Positions 34,566-43,141 of a stretch of DNA of 44,144 nt are shown here, one piece after another. Below the pieces are notes generated by a model. The model was given only the letters and a program-made list of their open reading frames with translations. It had not been told where the DNA came from and searched no databases. A program made the position numbers and the translations under genes. This stretch comes from Prevotella sp. (GTDB taxonomy: Bacteria; Bacteroidota; Bacteroidia; Bacteroidales; Bacteroidaceae): assembly GCA_024682415.1 (NCBI GenBank), contig JAIKZG010000023.1, positions 1 through 44,144 on the forward strand, given 5' to 3'. Every line of letters starts with the position of its first letter. Position 1 is the first letter of the stretch.

Positions 34566-36485
34566 CTACTTAAAGAACTTATCAATGTCTATTGAAACGC
34601 CTGCCGAGAATGTTGCCCCATTAGTAGTAGGCGAATTAGAATAATAGTATTTCGGACGGTAGTTGAAAAGATTGTCCACCACCATCGTTACGTCAATACC
34701 CTTCAGCACATGCTGAATAAGAGTAAGCTTATAAATGCTGTAAGAAGGGTAATGAGTGGTCTTCGGCTTGTTGCTGTCGTCGAGAGTGGTAGTAGACGAG
34801 CTTGAAAGGAAACGTCCGCTGAGGGCGACATTGAAACCATAATGCTTCCAATCGTGCCCATACTCCACTCGACCTGTCAGAGCATGAGGGCGAGTAGGAA
34901 AATACTGCGCTTCATGCTGCTTATTGTCGAGATGAGTATATGTGTAAGCCACGCGCGCACCCAAGCCGTTGCTCCATTGTGCCACGGCATTGGCGGTAAC
35001 GCCCGTAGTGTTGTAACGCTCAATGTTCATATACTGCATACCGTCAAGAGCGTCGCTCCAAACAGTGGTTATGCCGTTGCGCACGATGTTGTGAAATCCG
35101 CCCACAGTGAAATCATAATTCCTGTGGCGATATTCTGCCGAAAGCTGGAAGTTGTCGCTGCATTCCGACTTCAAATCCTCATTGCCATAGATGTTGAACA
35201 CGTTGGCCATATTAAAGTTCATATACATCTCTTTCAATGTTGGCGCACGAAAACCACCTGCATAAGAAGCACGGAGAGCGATTTCATGAACAGGCTTATA
35301 CATCACGTCGAGCTTAGGAGAAAGACGGCTTTTGCCAGAAGCCGAAAAGTAATCATAGCGCACGCCGCCCACCATAGTAACCTTGTCAATAGGCGAGAAA
35401 TCTATCTGCGCAAATCCGTCTACCGACTGCTGATGTCGGCTTCCGTTGTTCTCAAACTGATAAGACATCAGATAATCGCGCATGAAATCACCGCCCACGG
35501 TAAGAATTGTCTTTTCAGAGAAAGAGTGATTATAGAGGGCGCGCACTATGTGCTGCACATTGCTGTAATCTCTTATGTCTTTATCATTCTCTCGGTAATA
35601 ATCACTTTTATCATACTGATCAAACGAGTAAGACAATTCCACATTGTCATTATCCGTAATCTTATAATCGCCTTTCAATCCTCCGCTGAAATCACGGTAT
35701 CTATCCTTAATGTCGGCAGAAGCGTCACGCTGACGGAAGAAATAGCCTGCGCGCCCGGTAAGCTTCATTCGCTCATTTAGATTATAAACGAGCTTCTCCT
35801 TAAAATTCCACGACTTATTACCATAAATCTGCGAGAAGTCACCATCGTTTTTCAGCCTAATAGTGTTCATGCGAGTGTGCTGCACATTGGTAAGGCTAAA
35901 CCATTTGTTCTTATTAAAGCTGTAAGAACCGCCATACCTCTGCTCGCCATATTCTCCCCAATGAGCATTCACATTGGCAGCCCACTTCCCTACCGACTTC
36001 TTGGTAATGATGTTCACCACTCCACCGACGGCATTAGAGCCATAAAGCGAAGACGCTGCGCCACGCACAATCTCTATGCGCTCCACATTGTCCATGTTAA
36101 GGCGTGAATAATCTATGTTGTTCATCGTCTCACCTGCCAACCTTTCGCCATCAACAAGGAAAAGCACTGAATTGCCGCCAAATCCATTCATATCGAGCGA
36201 CACCTGCTGATTCATGGCATATCCGAACTCTATGCCCGGCATCTCCTGACGCAGCACATCACGAATATCGGTAGCGTCGAGCTTCTTTATATCCTCCGCC
36301 GTGATTACGCGCGTAACGATAGGCGTATTATCAAGCGTCTTCGGAGTTTTAGTTCCTGTAACGACAACCGTCTGCAAGTCCACAGAATCGGCTATCGCGT
36401 TATCACTGTTAATTATATTATCATTTGCCGCATTTGCCGACGCTGCGCCGAGCAAGGCAGCAACAAGAAAGTAAGCTTTCATCAT
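34566..36485 (-). CDS. TonB-dependent receptor (HmuR/BtuB-like)
   Basis: Outer-membrane beta-barrel importer of 639 residues, energised by TonB. The signal peptide is followed by a plug domain starting DLQTVVVTGTKTPKTLDNTP, a TonB-box-like region, then DVLRQEMPGIEF and RIEIVRGAASSLYGSNAVGGVVNIITKK, diagnostic of the plug. The barrel ends YYYSNSPTTNGATFSAGVSIDIDKFFK, with the terminal Phe two residues from the end (YSNSPTTNGATF is given only to locate it). No SusC-type N-terminal extension is present, so it is not a SusC. It overlaps the HmuY stop by 4 bp (ATGA), strongly suggesting that both act on the same substrate. Confidence 0.92.
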   Translation of the reverse strand: MMKAYFLVAALLGAASANAANDNIINSDNAIADSVDLQTVVVTGTKTPKTLDNTPIVTRVITAEDIKKLDATDIRDVLRQEMPGIEFGYAMNQQVSLDMNGFGGNSVLFLVDGERLAGETMNNIDYSRLNMDNVERIEIVRGAASSLYGSNAVGGVVNIITKKSVGKWAANVNAHWGEYGEQRYGGSYSFNKNKWFSLTNVQHTRMNTIRLKNDGDFSQIYGNKSWNFKEKLVYNLNERMKLTGRAGYFFRQRDASADIKDRYRDFSGGLKGDYKITDNDNVELSYSFDQYDKSDYYRENDKDIRDYSNVQHIVRALYNHSFSEKTILTVGGDFMRDYLMSYQFENNGSRHQQSVDGFAQIDFSPIDKVTMVGGVRYDYFSASGKSRLSPKLDVMYKPVHEIALRASYAGGFRAPTLKEMYMNFNMANVFNIYGNEDLKSECSDNFQLSAEYRHRNYDFTVGGFHNIVRNGITTVWSDALDGMQYMNIERYNTTGVTANAVAQWSNGLGARVAYTYTHLDNKQHEAQYFPTRPHALTGRVEYGHDWKHYGFNVALSGRFLSSSSTTTLDDSNKPKTTHYPSYSIYKLTLIQHVLKGIDVTMVVDNLFNYRPKYYYSNSPTTNGATFSAGVSIDIDKFFK

Positions 36486-37153
36486 AACTGGTAAGGATAA
36501 ACGTAATCAATAAGCATATAACCCTTTGTGCCTGCCTCGTTCATAAAATTTTTCAACGTAAGGGCAGCCACCGTTCCATCGCTCAGCCTTAGCAGATACA
36601 CCTTTTTGCTCATGGTGTAGGTGGGCGGCATGCTGCTCAAATCGCAGTCCAGCCATTTACTTAGCTCTGCGTTATAATCAGATTTGGCGTAGCCGATATT
36701 GCCCTGCATCATTCCGCTCATGTCTACAATAATCTTGTTCTCCGTCCATGTGTCGTGAACGAATGTCGTGGTGTCTACCTTGCCTTTATATTTCAAGTCA
36801 AGCTCATCGAAGCTTCTTGCGTCATATTCGAGCGCGCTTCCGCCATTTGTCTTAGCGTCGTAACGATGCACGGCAAAATCCCACTCTTCTGGCTCTGCGT
36901 CATTTTTGCTTATCTGCGCGGAGTCTATCGTAAGATTATGGAGATTGATGTATGTCCAGCGGTCGTAATCAGTGGCATTGATGTAAATCTCGCCAGAATG
37001 GCTGTTAGCGTTTATCTTTACGAAGCCATATCCCTCGGCAGTCTTTGCAGCTTCTCCATTGTCGTAGATACCATCAAAAGCACCTTCGCACGACGACAGA
37101 AGAAACAGGCATCCCACGAGGGATGCCATGTTTATTATCACTTTCTTAAGCAT
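36482..37153 (-). CDS. HmuY-family haem-binding lipoprotein
   Basis: Extracellular or surface lipoprotein that in P. gingivalis captures haem for HmuR. From ATG 37153 the protein is 223 residues; the signal ends FLLSSC (lipobox). The longer frame to 37201 adds an N-terminus that hides the signal and overlaps the previous gene. The family pattern is visible: GYGFVKINANSHSGEIYINATDYDRWTYINL around residues 40-70 (listed as a location, with W and Y conserved), EWDFAVHRYDAKTNGG near 103, and LRLSDGTVAALTLKNFMN near 190. Haem ligands cannot be assigned by eye. It is co-transcribed with the TonB receptor, so it is likely the ligand-capture partner. Confidence 0.88.
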   Translation of the reverse strand: MLKKVIINMASLVGCLFLLSSCEGAFDGIYDNGEAAKTAEGYGFVKINANSHSGEIYINATDYDRWTYINLHNLTIDSAQISKNDAEPEEWDFAVHRYDAKTNGGSALEYDARSFDELDLKYKGKVDTTTFVHDTWTENKIIVDMSGMMQGNIGYAKSDYNAELSKWLDCDLSSMPPTYTMSKKVYLLRLSDGTVAALTLKNFMNEAGTKGYMLIDYVYPYQL

Positions 37154-37178
37154 AGAGAGGTTTGTGTGTGTTGTATTT

Positions 37179-37646
37179 CTATTCCTTAGATTCTTCGGCA
37201 TTCTGTGTCAAGACAATGACAGTGCCGCCCATTACCGACGGAACATTTATCGAGAACGAGCCTTTGCCATTCTCTATTGTGCCTGTGATTTCAGCGTCGT
37301 AATCCTTTGGCGCAGCTCCGTGCATACCCATAGAAACCTTGCCTGCGCCGGTAACAACGTATTTCTCGCCGTTTACTGTCAGAGCCACATTCTCAAACTT
37401 TGCCTTTCCCCACACATTCGAGCGGTAAACGATGTTGCAAGAACCATCATTATTGGCTGCGATGTCGATAGTATCTTCAGAAGCCATAGGAGTAGGAACA
37501 TACTTGAATGTAGCCGCGCCTGTGCAGACATAAGAATTAGCCACACGAGTAGCAGGATTAATCACTGGGTCGTCGTCATCGCTGCCGCAAGAAGCCATAG
37601 TAAGCATAGCGAGCAACGCAATCATCATAATTTTGAAAGTCTTCAT
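37179..37646 (-). CDS. Calycin-like lipoprotein
   Basis: A 155-residue small lipoprotein; the signal ends MLTMASC, followed by GSDDDDP. The rest is strand-rich, with NSYVCTGAATFKYVP, YRSNVWGKAKFENVALTV and MGMHGAAPKDYDAEITGTIENG, a pattern fitting the calycin-like lipoprotein family (PF13944) common in Bacteroidetes. It lies between the chelatase and HmuY (gap of 25 bp to HmuY), so it may bind the same ligand. A lipocalin-like barrel would suit a hydrophobic tetrapyrrole, but this is inference. Confidence 0.75.
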   Translation of the reverse strand: MKTFKIMMIALLAMLTMASCGSDDDDPVINPATRVANSYVCTGAATFKYVPTPMASEDTIDIAANNDGSCNIVYRSNVWGKAKFENVALTVNGEKYVVTGAGKVSMGMHGAAPKDYDAEITGTIENGKGSFSINVPSVMGGTVIVLTQNAEESKE

Positions 37647-37753
37647 CTCTCTGTATTGTTATTGTTTTAAATATGTTATTAATCTCTCTTAAATACTTAA
37701 TCAAGCTGAAACAAAGTTCTATATATATAATGTCAGTATTTAGTTATTCGAGC

Positions 37754-38638
37754 TTATTTCTTTATCCATTCCGCAGCGCGGTCTACAATCCATTTGCTTA
37801 TTCTGCTATCTGGAAGCAGACCTTTCGCGCCAAACACATATTCTGTGCCCTTAGGCAGCTTCTTGATAACCTCTTTCTGGTCGTCGGCTTTTGCGGCAAA
37901 ATCAGCCATGCCTTTAAGTCCGCTTTGCAGATAAATGCCCTGAGCGAGCACTCGTTTCTTATCCTTGCCGGCCTTAATGAGAGTAGCCTCAGCATCGGTG
38001 TAGATGAAGTTGCCCATACCTATAAGTTGTGAACCTCCAAACTTTATGCCTGTCGTTTCCTCGGTCTTTTCAGCCGCGCGCTTCAGCAAATCGTTCCACA
38101 TAGGCAGATAGTCGGCATCGCCATGAGCGAGGATTACGAAAGTCTCATTCTTCGCGTCCTTTGACATCTCTTTCACTCTTTCGGCAATGATCTCCGGTAT
38201 CACATCGCCATAAGAAAGCGTAGGGCCTACAGTCACCTTCATATCAGTATCTACAAACTTCGCTCCCTCTTCCTTTAAATCCTTCACTGTGTTAGGATTA
38301 AACTTCAATCCGAGGATATTAGGCACGTCCTGCTCGGAATGAGAAGACGAAGTGATAAACAGCGGCAAGGCAAACACCTGCTTCACGCCCTGCTTTTCGC
38401 AGTCGGCAAACACGGTAGACATTGAAGGCTCAGAAAACTCCATAAGAGCCACGCGCACATAATCGAAATCATTGATTCCGCGAGCTTTCAATTCATCCTT
38501 TACTTGATTTTCCAAAGCGAGAACAGGAGCGTTCCACGCATTACTTGGCGCGCCATGTGCAATAACCACCAATGCCTTTTGAGCATTCACGCAAACTGAA
38601 GTGAGCACCATAAGTGCCGACAACAATACCTTTTTCAT
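37754..38638 (-). CDS. Exported CbiK/CbiX-type chelatase
   Basis: A 294-residue member of the class II tetrapyrrole chelatase family (sirohydrochlorin cobaltochelatase-like). ATG 38638 is preferred over TTG 38644. A signal peptide (MKKVLLSALMVLTSVCVNA, then Q) predicts export, unlike cytosolic biosynthetic CbiX/CbiK. The two-domain chelatase fold is apparent from VVIAHGAPSNAW (H28), FITSSSHSEQDVP (H100) and ILAHGDADYLPMW (H172), which provide metal-binding histidines, with a GNFIYTDAEATL segment near 210. It is the first gene of the operon with a calycin-like lipoprotein, HmuY and a TonB receptor. It therefore more likely handles imported haem or corrin (holding, dechelating or metal exchange) than makes cobalamin. 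Confidence 0.88.
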   Translation of the reverse strand: MKKVLLSALMVLTSVCVNAQKALVVIAHGAPSNAWNAPVLALENQVKDELKARGINDFDYVRVALMEFSEPSMSTVFADCEKQGVKQVFALPLFITSSSHSEQDVPNILGLKFNPNTVKDLKEEGAKFVDTDMKVTVGPTLSYGDVIPEIIAERVKEMSKDAKNETFVILAHGDADYLPMWNDLLKRAAEKTEETTGIKFGGSQLIGMGNFIYTDAEATLIKAGKDKKRVLAQGIYLQSGLKGMADFAAKADDQKEVIKKLPKGTEYVFGAKGLLPDSRISKWIVDRAAEWIKK

Positions 38639-38694
38639 TTTCAATTATAATATTTTTAAGATTCCAAAAATCGGTCTTTTTATTATGACCGGTG

Positions 38695-38725
38695 CAAAGG
38701 TATGGCGATAAAATCATGCGTGCAA
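38695..38725 (-). promoter_or_regulatory. Promoter of the chelatase-hmuY-receptor operon
   Basis: On the minus strand TTG (38723-38725) and TACCTTTG (38695-38702) are spaced by 20 bp. The leader holds a small hairpin, CGGTC/GACCG (38672-38691), at the start of the transcript. Confidence 0.7.
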
Positions 38726-38736
38726 TACTTATTTAT

Positions 38737-38752
38737 TATGATTTTCATCATA
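38737..38752. promoter_or_regulatory. Inverted repeat just upstream of the promoter, possible operator
   Basis: TATGAT-TTTC-ATCATA is a 6-4-6 inverted repeat ending 12 bp upstream of the minus-33 TTG. The AT-rich, Fur-like character and the tetrapyrrole operon suggest iron- or haem-responsive control. The identity of the regulator is not known. Confidence 0.4.
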
Positions 38753-38754
38753 CA

Positions 38755-38803
38755 AAAAATGGTTTCCGAACGCCATAAAAAAGCCTGTTCGGAAACCATT
38801 TTT
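38755..38803 (-). terminator. Terminator of the GH106 gene
   Basis: AAAAATGGTTTCCGAAC and GTTCGGAAACCATTTTT form a perfect 17-bp stem around a 15-nt loop, 30 bp past the stop codon. On the minus strand it ends in TTTTTTG. Confidence 0.9.
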
Positions 38804-38832
38804 ATAATAAGGTCGATGTAATCTCTTTTGGA

Positions 38833-41463
38833 TTACTTAGCCGCAAAAATCTTAACCTCAGAGTTGAGTCCGCTCTTCATCGGAGCCCAGTTCTCATAAG
38901 TAGTCTTCTTGTAATGCAAATCCACCACGTTAATCTCGTTAAACTTGCGCCACTTATATCCCTCACGGTCGAGGGCAGCGATGCGGTTGGCAGAAAGATT
39001 GGTCACCTCAATGCGGAGCGTGTTCTTTCCAGCCTTTAGCAAGCGAGAAGGGAAGTTAAGGGTGAAAGGAGCACTCCACGCACAGCCCACAAGGCTATCG
39101 TTGATATATACCCTTGCGCTCTCACGCACATCGCCCAAATCAATATTCCAAGTGTCGGTGCCCTTCAGCTGCGACTTAGTAGCGGTGAACGTAGTAGCAT
39201 ATACGCCTGTTCCCATTGTCTGCTTCACACTGTCGCCGTCGAGAGTTTCCCATGTCTGCGGCTTAGCGAGCTGATATGTCTTTTCCACCTTTGGCGCTTC
39301 TTCCGTGAAGCTCAATGTCCACTTGCCGTTAAGCGCGATCTGCTTTGTAGCATCCTGCAAATACTTGTATTTCTTCAAGCCTGCCAATTCAGCCGTGATA
39401 GGCTCGTTGAACGTTTCAAGGATAACCGACTGACCTGAACGCAGTGGCAAGTTAATCTTTCCGTCGCTTGTAACGTCGGCCTTATATCTCGCGCCCGTCA
39501 TAGGGTCGAAAAGCATAACGTCCTTAAATGGCACAGAGAGCGAGAAAGCATAGCTGTCGGCCTCATCATGATGCAGATTAGAGATGAAATAATGATAGCC
39601 ATTAGCGTTCTTGCGGCGTATATAGTTGAATCTGCCCTTGCCTGTCTTCATCTCCTCGGCACGAGCCACGCCAGCCAATTCATTATCATTAAGCCCGAAG
39701 AATACAGGCGCGCCCTGAGCCTTTAAGTCGTTAAGATGGCGGCGAAGCTTGTCAGTCAGGATCGATTCCTTTGGCACTATCAATCCTTTGTAGACTACTC
39801 CTGCTGCCGTCTGAAGTTTGCCGTTCTTATATGTAGTGGTAAGCAGATACTTATCGCTGATATAATCACTTGTGTAGCCCATAGAGTCGAGCTGCAAGAT
39901 AAACGACTTAAACTCCGGAGTCTTGTCGCTTATAGAGTGAATGTCAAACTGCATAAGCATTGCCTTGCCAGGTCGCTGCCAAGAATTGCGCACAGGGAAA
40001 TAAACGAGGAAGTCGTTATCAGCCTCGCCCCACTGCAAGAAGCTCTGGCAACGCTCTATATACTTATTCATATATGTAGCGTCGCGCCATATAGAGTTGG
40101 TAGGGCTCATGTCTATTGAAGCATAGAATTTCCATCCCGGCCAGCGATCGTTCTTTGGCGAATAGCATGTGCCATGATAGAAAATGCGGTTCACACCGGC
40201 TGTAAACATGAGGTCGAGGTCAGGTTTCATCTGCGAAAGCGATGTGCGGAAATGCTCCGTAAGCCAAGTGAAAGTCTCTGATGAAACGAGCTTCTTGCCA
40301 GTGATATGCGCTGCCGAAGGAGCATATTTCAGCATACTGAAATCAGAGAAGTTCTCACGAGTGAAGCCAGGGTCGGTGCGCAAGCCTTTGATATTGAAAT
40401 CAGAAAGTCCGAAGCCCTCTATCTCAGGAATATCCACAGCTGCGTAGAGGTCAATAAGGTTGGCAGGTGAGCCGTGAGCCTGATTTCTCGTGAGCGCTCC
40501 ATGCTCATGCGCCCAGTCTGTCCACTGAATGGTAAAGTTGTCGAGAAGCATGTCGCTGAGGGTTTCTCTATAGTCGGAAATCACTTTTGCCTCACGAGCC
40601 AACAGTTCTGGAAAATGCTCCTCAAGCTTATATCCTCTGCGCTGCGCAAACTCCTGCAAAAGCGTAGGAGTCCAGTCGGCATGATACACCTCGTAAGAGT
40701 CGTTGAAGAAAGTGTGAGGATATTTTGCTCCCGACTTTGCGAAAGCCTCAGTGAAGCGAGCCAAATAATGCTTTACCGCATTCTTGTCGAAATGGTCCAT
40801 CACCCATCCTTCACCTCCAGGAGCGGCACGTTTCACCTTTTGGCGAGTGCGCGAAACATAGAGAGCGATTACTCTCCACTCTCCCTTCTTAGGAGCTTTC
40901 CACGCAAGCACGCCGTCTTTCGCGAATGCCGTTATGTCTACGCATCCGCCATTATATTTTGCCACATTCTTAGGATATGCCATCACCTTGTCGAGCTTAG
41001 CATACGCCTTTTCCTTTTCGGGAGCAACAATGCTGATACCCTTCTTCAGCACCTTATCAGTAGCCACGGTGTCCACCCATACGGCTTTGCACGCTGCTTC
41101 CTCAATAGGGGTAGTAGGTCCGCCGAAAGGCCATCCCGTGCCCGTGTTCATATCTATCTGTATGCCGTTCCGGCTGCCCAAGCTCTGCGTCACGCTGAGC
41201 ATCTCCATCCATTTTGGCGAAAGGAAAGGAATATTATTCTTATCATTGCCCTGCACCCCATAGAGCGGAGTTATCTCAAGAGTTCCGATACCATGAGCGG
41301 CATACTGCGCCATATTCCATTTTAGGTTTTCCTCGTCTACGGCAGAGCCAAGCCACCACCATCTGCTGCCCGCTTTCGACTCAAGCGAAGTGGCAGGCCA
41401 GTTTTGTGCCGTTGCCGAAAGGCAAGAAAGCATAAGCCCTAAGCCTACAAAAATTTTCTTCAT
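38833..41463 (-). CDS. Glycoside hydrolase family 106 (alpha-L-rhamnosidase-like)
   Basis: Exported enzyme of 876 residues that probably removes alpha-L-rhamnose from plant or microbial polysaccharides. A signal peptide (MKKIFVGLGLMLSCLSATA) is present. The N-terminal half shows GSRWWWLGSAVDEENLKWN, GIGTLEITPLYGVQG and DMNTGTGWPFGGPT, matching the GH106/PF17132 core; YEVYHADWTPTLLQEF and MFTAGVNRIFYHGT lie in the (beta/alpha)8 part. A C-terminal jelly-roll-like sandwich (about 690-876) includes GTDTWNIDLGDVRESARVYI and NTLRIEVTNLSANRI. Which glutamates are catalytic was not settled. It has its own promoter and terminator. No SusCD pair is present, so it is not part of a complete PUL here. Confidence 0.9.
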   Translation of the reverse strand: MKKIFVGLGLMLSCLSATAQNWPATSLESKAGSRWWWLGSAVDEENLKWNMAQYAAHGIGTLEITPLYGVQGNDKNNIPFLSPKWMEMLSVTQSLGSRNGIQIDMNTGTGWPFGGPTTPIEEAACKAVWVDTVATDKVLKKGISIVAPEKEKAYAKLDKVMAYPKNVAKYNGGCVDITAFAKDGVLAWKAPKKGEWRVIALYVSRTRQKVKRAAPGGEGWVMDHFDKNAVKHYLARFTEAFAKSGAKYPHTFFNDSYEVYHADWTPTLLQEFAQRRGYKLEEHFPELLAREAKVISDYRETLSDMLLDNFTIQWTDWAHEHGALTRNQAHGSPANLIDLYAAVDIPEIEGFGLSDFNIKGLRTDPGFTRENFSDFSMLKYAPSAAHITGKKLVSSETFTWLTEHFRTSLSQMKPDLDLMFTAGVNRIFYHGTCYSPKNDRWPGWKFYASIDMSPTNSIWRDATYMNKYIERCQSFLQWGEADNDFLVYFPVRNSWQRPGKAMLMQFDIHSISDKTPEFKSFILQLDSMGYTSDYISDKYLLTTTYKNGKLQTAAGVVYKGLIVPKESILTDKLRRHLNDLKAQGAPVFFGLNDNELAGVARAEEMKTGKGRFNYIRRKNANGYHYFISNLHHDEADSYAFSLSVPFKDVMLFDPMTGARYKADVTSDGKINLPLRSGQSVILETFNEPITAELAGLKKYKYLQDATKQIALNGKWTLSFTEEAPKVEKTYQLAKPQTWETLDGDSVKQTMGTGVYATTFTATKSQLKGTDTWNIDLGDVRESARVYINDSLVGCAWSAPFTLNFPSRLLKAGKNTLRIEVTNLSANRIAALDREGYKWRKFNEINVVDLHYKKTTYENWAPMKSGLNSEVKIFAAK

Positions 41464-41503
41464 AAGAATGTTATTATATACTTTGATTGTTTAAATTTTC
41501 TCG

Positions 41504-41534
41504 CAAAGATAGTGTTTTTCCATTCCAAATTCAA
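41504..41534 (-). promoter_or_regulatory. Promoter of the GH106 gene
   Basis: On the minus strand TTG (41532-41534) and TATCTTTG (41504-41511) are spaced by 20 bp, 40 bp before the start codon. Confidence 0.65.
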
Positions 41535-41625
41535 CCTCTTTCCCACTTTTTAATGTATTATTGTCATAGTACAAAAGATTATATGCCGCGGCCCTCCGCC
41601 TGCATCTCCATCCGTGGGTGAAAAT

Positions 41626-42261
41626 CTACAGCTTATGTTCCTTCAGATAATCGGCTGCCGGTTGATGTCCGAGCCACACCGCCTTCTGTATCCATTTGCG
41701 CGCCAGAAACTTGTCTTCCTTCACTCCCATGCCGTGCTGATATAGCCACCCTATGGCGAAGCAGGCATGAGGATTGCCGTTCTGCGCTGCCAGCCCATAC
41801 CAGAAGGCACACTCCTCCATACTCTTTTCCACCCCGTCGCCGTTCCAATAGTTTGTGGCGAGATTTATCATCGACTGCGTGTGCCCCTTGAAAGCCGCTT
41901 CCGTCCACCATTTGTTGGCCTCGGCATGGTCTTTCTCCACGCCCTGCCCCAAGAAATACTGATTGGCGAGATTCACCTGCGCCTGCATGTCGCCCTCCTC
42001 CGCTGCCTTGCGATACCACACGGCAGACTGCTCATAGTTCTGCTCCACTCCGTCGCCGTTCCAATAACATTCCGCCACATTGAAATAGGCATACACATCG
42101 CCAGCTTCGGCAGCCTTCATATACCATTCGAAAGCCGTCGCATGATTTTCCACCACTCCGTCGCCACGATGATAGCACGTGCCGAGATTGTTCATTGCCC
42201 TCGCATCGCCCTCCATCGCCTTTTGGCGATAATCATTTGCCCTGTTTCTGTCTTTCTGCAT
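41626..42261 (-). CDS. Sel1-like repeat protein
   Basis: A 211-residue protein starting at ATG 42261 (the TTG at 42264 is less likely). It is made of about five or six Sel1-like repeats of 36 residues, each with the pattern A..W..KAAE.GD..A..NLA..Y..G.GVE; for example AFEWYMKAAEAGDVYAYFNV and SAVWYRKAAEEGDMQAQVNL. There is no signal peptide, so it is probably cytosolic and may be a protein-protein adaptor. TACTTTTG at 42285-42292 (minus) is a likely promoter box. The gene is divergent from hicA. Confidence 0.88.
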   Translation of the reverse strand: MQKDRNRANDYRQKAMEGDARAMNNLGTCYHRGDGVVENHATAFEWYMKAAEAGDVYAYFNVAECYWNGDGVEQNYEQSAVWYRKAAEEGDMQAQVNLANQYFLGQGVEKDHAEANKWWTEAAFKGHTQSMINLATNYWNGDGVEKSMEECAFWYGLAAQNGNPHACFAIGWLYQHGMGVKEDKFLARKWIQKAVWLGHQPAADYLKEHKL

Positions 42262-42334
42262 CAATCATAAATTATTAGGATAAACAAAAGTACATAAAAA
42301 AGCAAATACATAATGTTAAAATAGAAAGAGAATA

Positions 42335-42368
42335 TTCGTTTTGCAACTATTTTTAGTTACATTTGCAA
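42335..42368 (+). promoter_or_regulatory. Promoter and likely operator of hicAB
   Basis: TACATTTG (42358-42365) is the minus-7 box, with TTCG (42335-42338) as a weak minus-33. Two copies of the palindrome TTGCAA (42341-42346 and 42363-42368) flank it, and AACTA-TTTT-TAGTT forms an inverted repeat between them. This suits autorepression by the HicB RHH domain. Confidence 0.5.
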
Positions 42369-42387
42369 TATATCTAATGTTTAACAC

Positions 42388-42648
42388 ATGAATAAAAAAG
42401 ATAAACTATTAAGGAAGCTATGTTCATATCCTAAAGATTTTTCTTTCGAGGAAATGACCGCTGTGTTCAGCGCATGCGGATTTGAAATAAACAACAAAGG
42501 AAGAACATCCGGCTCACGAATAGAATTTGTAAACTCAAGTAATAATGACAGCTACATTATGCACAAACCTCATCCAAATAATATAATCAAAGGATATGCG
42601 ATGAAACAGGTGGTAGCATTCTTAAAGGCTAAAGGATATATAGAATAG
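42388..42648 (+). CDS. hicA: HicA-family mRNA interferase toxin
   Basis: An 86-residue toxin of the HicAB type II system that cleaves mRNA in a translation-independent way. The fold is the small dsRBD-like HicA: KLLRKLCSYPKDFSFEEM, then GFEINNKGRTSGSR and IEFVNSS, with the conserved histidine motif in MHKPHPNNIIKGYAMKQ (H59 and H62; H59 or H62 is likely catalytic). The C-terminus VVAFLKAKGYIE is family-typical. It precedes the antitoxin by 15 bp; in this order the toxin is transcribed first. The promoter holds an operator-like palindrome pair. Confidence 0.88.
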   Translation: MNKKDKLLRKLCSYPKDFSFEEMTAVFSACGFEINNKGRTSGSRIEFVNSSNNDSYIMHKPHPNNIIKGYAMKQVVAFLKAKGYIE

Positions 42649-42663
42649 AAAGGAGAAATAATT

Positions 42664-43011
42664 ATGGGATATTTAAAATATAAAGGATATAAAGGCAGTG
42701 TAGAATACAGCGAAGAAGACAACTGCCTTTTCGGAAAGGTGCAAGGCATGAGTAAAGATTGCATTACTTATGAAGGCAATGACGTAGATGAGCTGAAAGC
42801 TGATTTTGAAGGCGCTATTGACGACTATCTGGAAAGTTGCAAGGCAAGAGGTGTAGAGCCATGCAAGCCTTACAGCGGAACTCTCAACATAAGAATCACT
42901 CCCGATATTCATAGCAGAATAGCAATGGCTGCCAAAGAAAAGGGCACAACAATTAACGCCTACATAAAATCTGCGCTTGAAAATCAACTTAAGCACGCTG
43001 AGGTATTTTAA
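42664..43011 (+). CDS. hicB: HicB-family antitoxin with RHH domain
   Basis: A 115-residue antitoxin. Residues about 1-65 are a HicB-like degenerate RNase H fold (YKGYKGSVEYSEEDNCLFG, KVQGMSKDCITYEGNDVDEL, AIDDYLESCKARGVEP). Residues about 75-115 are a ribbon-helix-helix DNA-binding domain (GTLNIRITPDIHSRIA, INAYIKSALENQL). A purine-rich AGGAGA precedes the ATG by 8 nt. The RHH domain implies autoregulation of the hicAB promoter, which carries paired palindromes. It ends with a 28-nt palindrome about 20 bp beyond the stop. Confidence 0.92.
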   Translation: MGYLKYKGYKGSVEYSEEDNCLFGKVQGMSKDCITYEGNDVDELKADFEGAIDDYLESCKARGVEPCKPYSGTLNIRITPDIHSRIAMAAKEKGTTINAYIKSALENQLKHAEVF

Positions 43012-43030
43012 CCTATTTCCCAGAACGTTG

Positions 43031-43058
43031 TTCTAACGCTATTCGAATGGCGTTAGAA
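43031..43058. repeat. 28-bp near-perfect palindrome after hicB
   Basis: TTCTAACGC and GCGTTAGAA form a 9-bp stem enclosing ATTCGAAT, itself palindromic. Copies of ATGGCGTT, ATGGCGTT and ATTGCGTT recur at 11-13 bp steps just after it. No T tract follows, so a terminator is unproven; it may also be an operator or recombination site. Confidence 0.5.
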
Positions 43059-43141
43059 TGGCGTTCGGATTGCGTTTCGGGGCACACAATTATTTAGTTA
43101 TAAATGATATAAAGCTTCATTCTTAAATCTAAGACACTTCA

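Noticed and set aside
34566..36485. SusC-type receptor of a polysaccharide utilisation locus with the GH106 gene
   Set aside because: No SusC N-terminal extension, no SusD, and a terminator plus separate promoter divide it from the GH106 gene.
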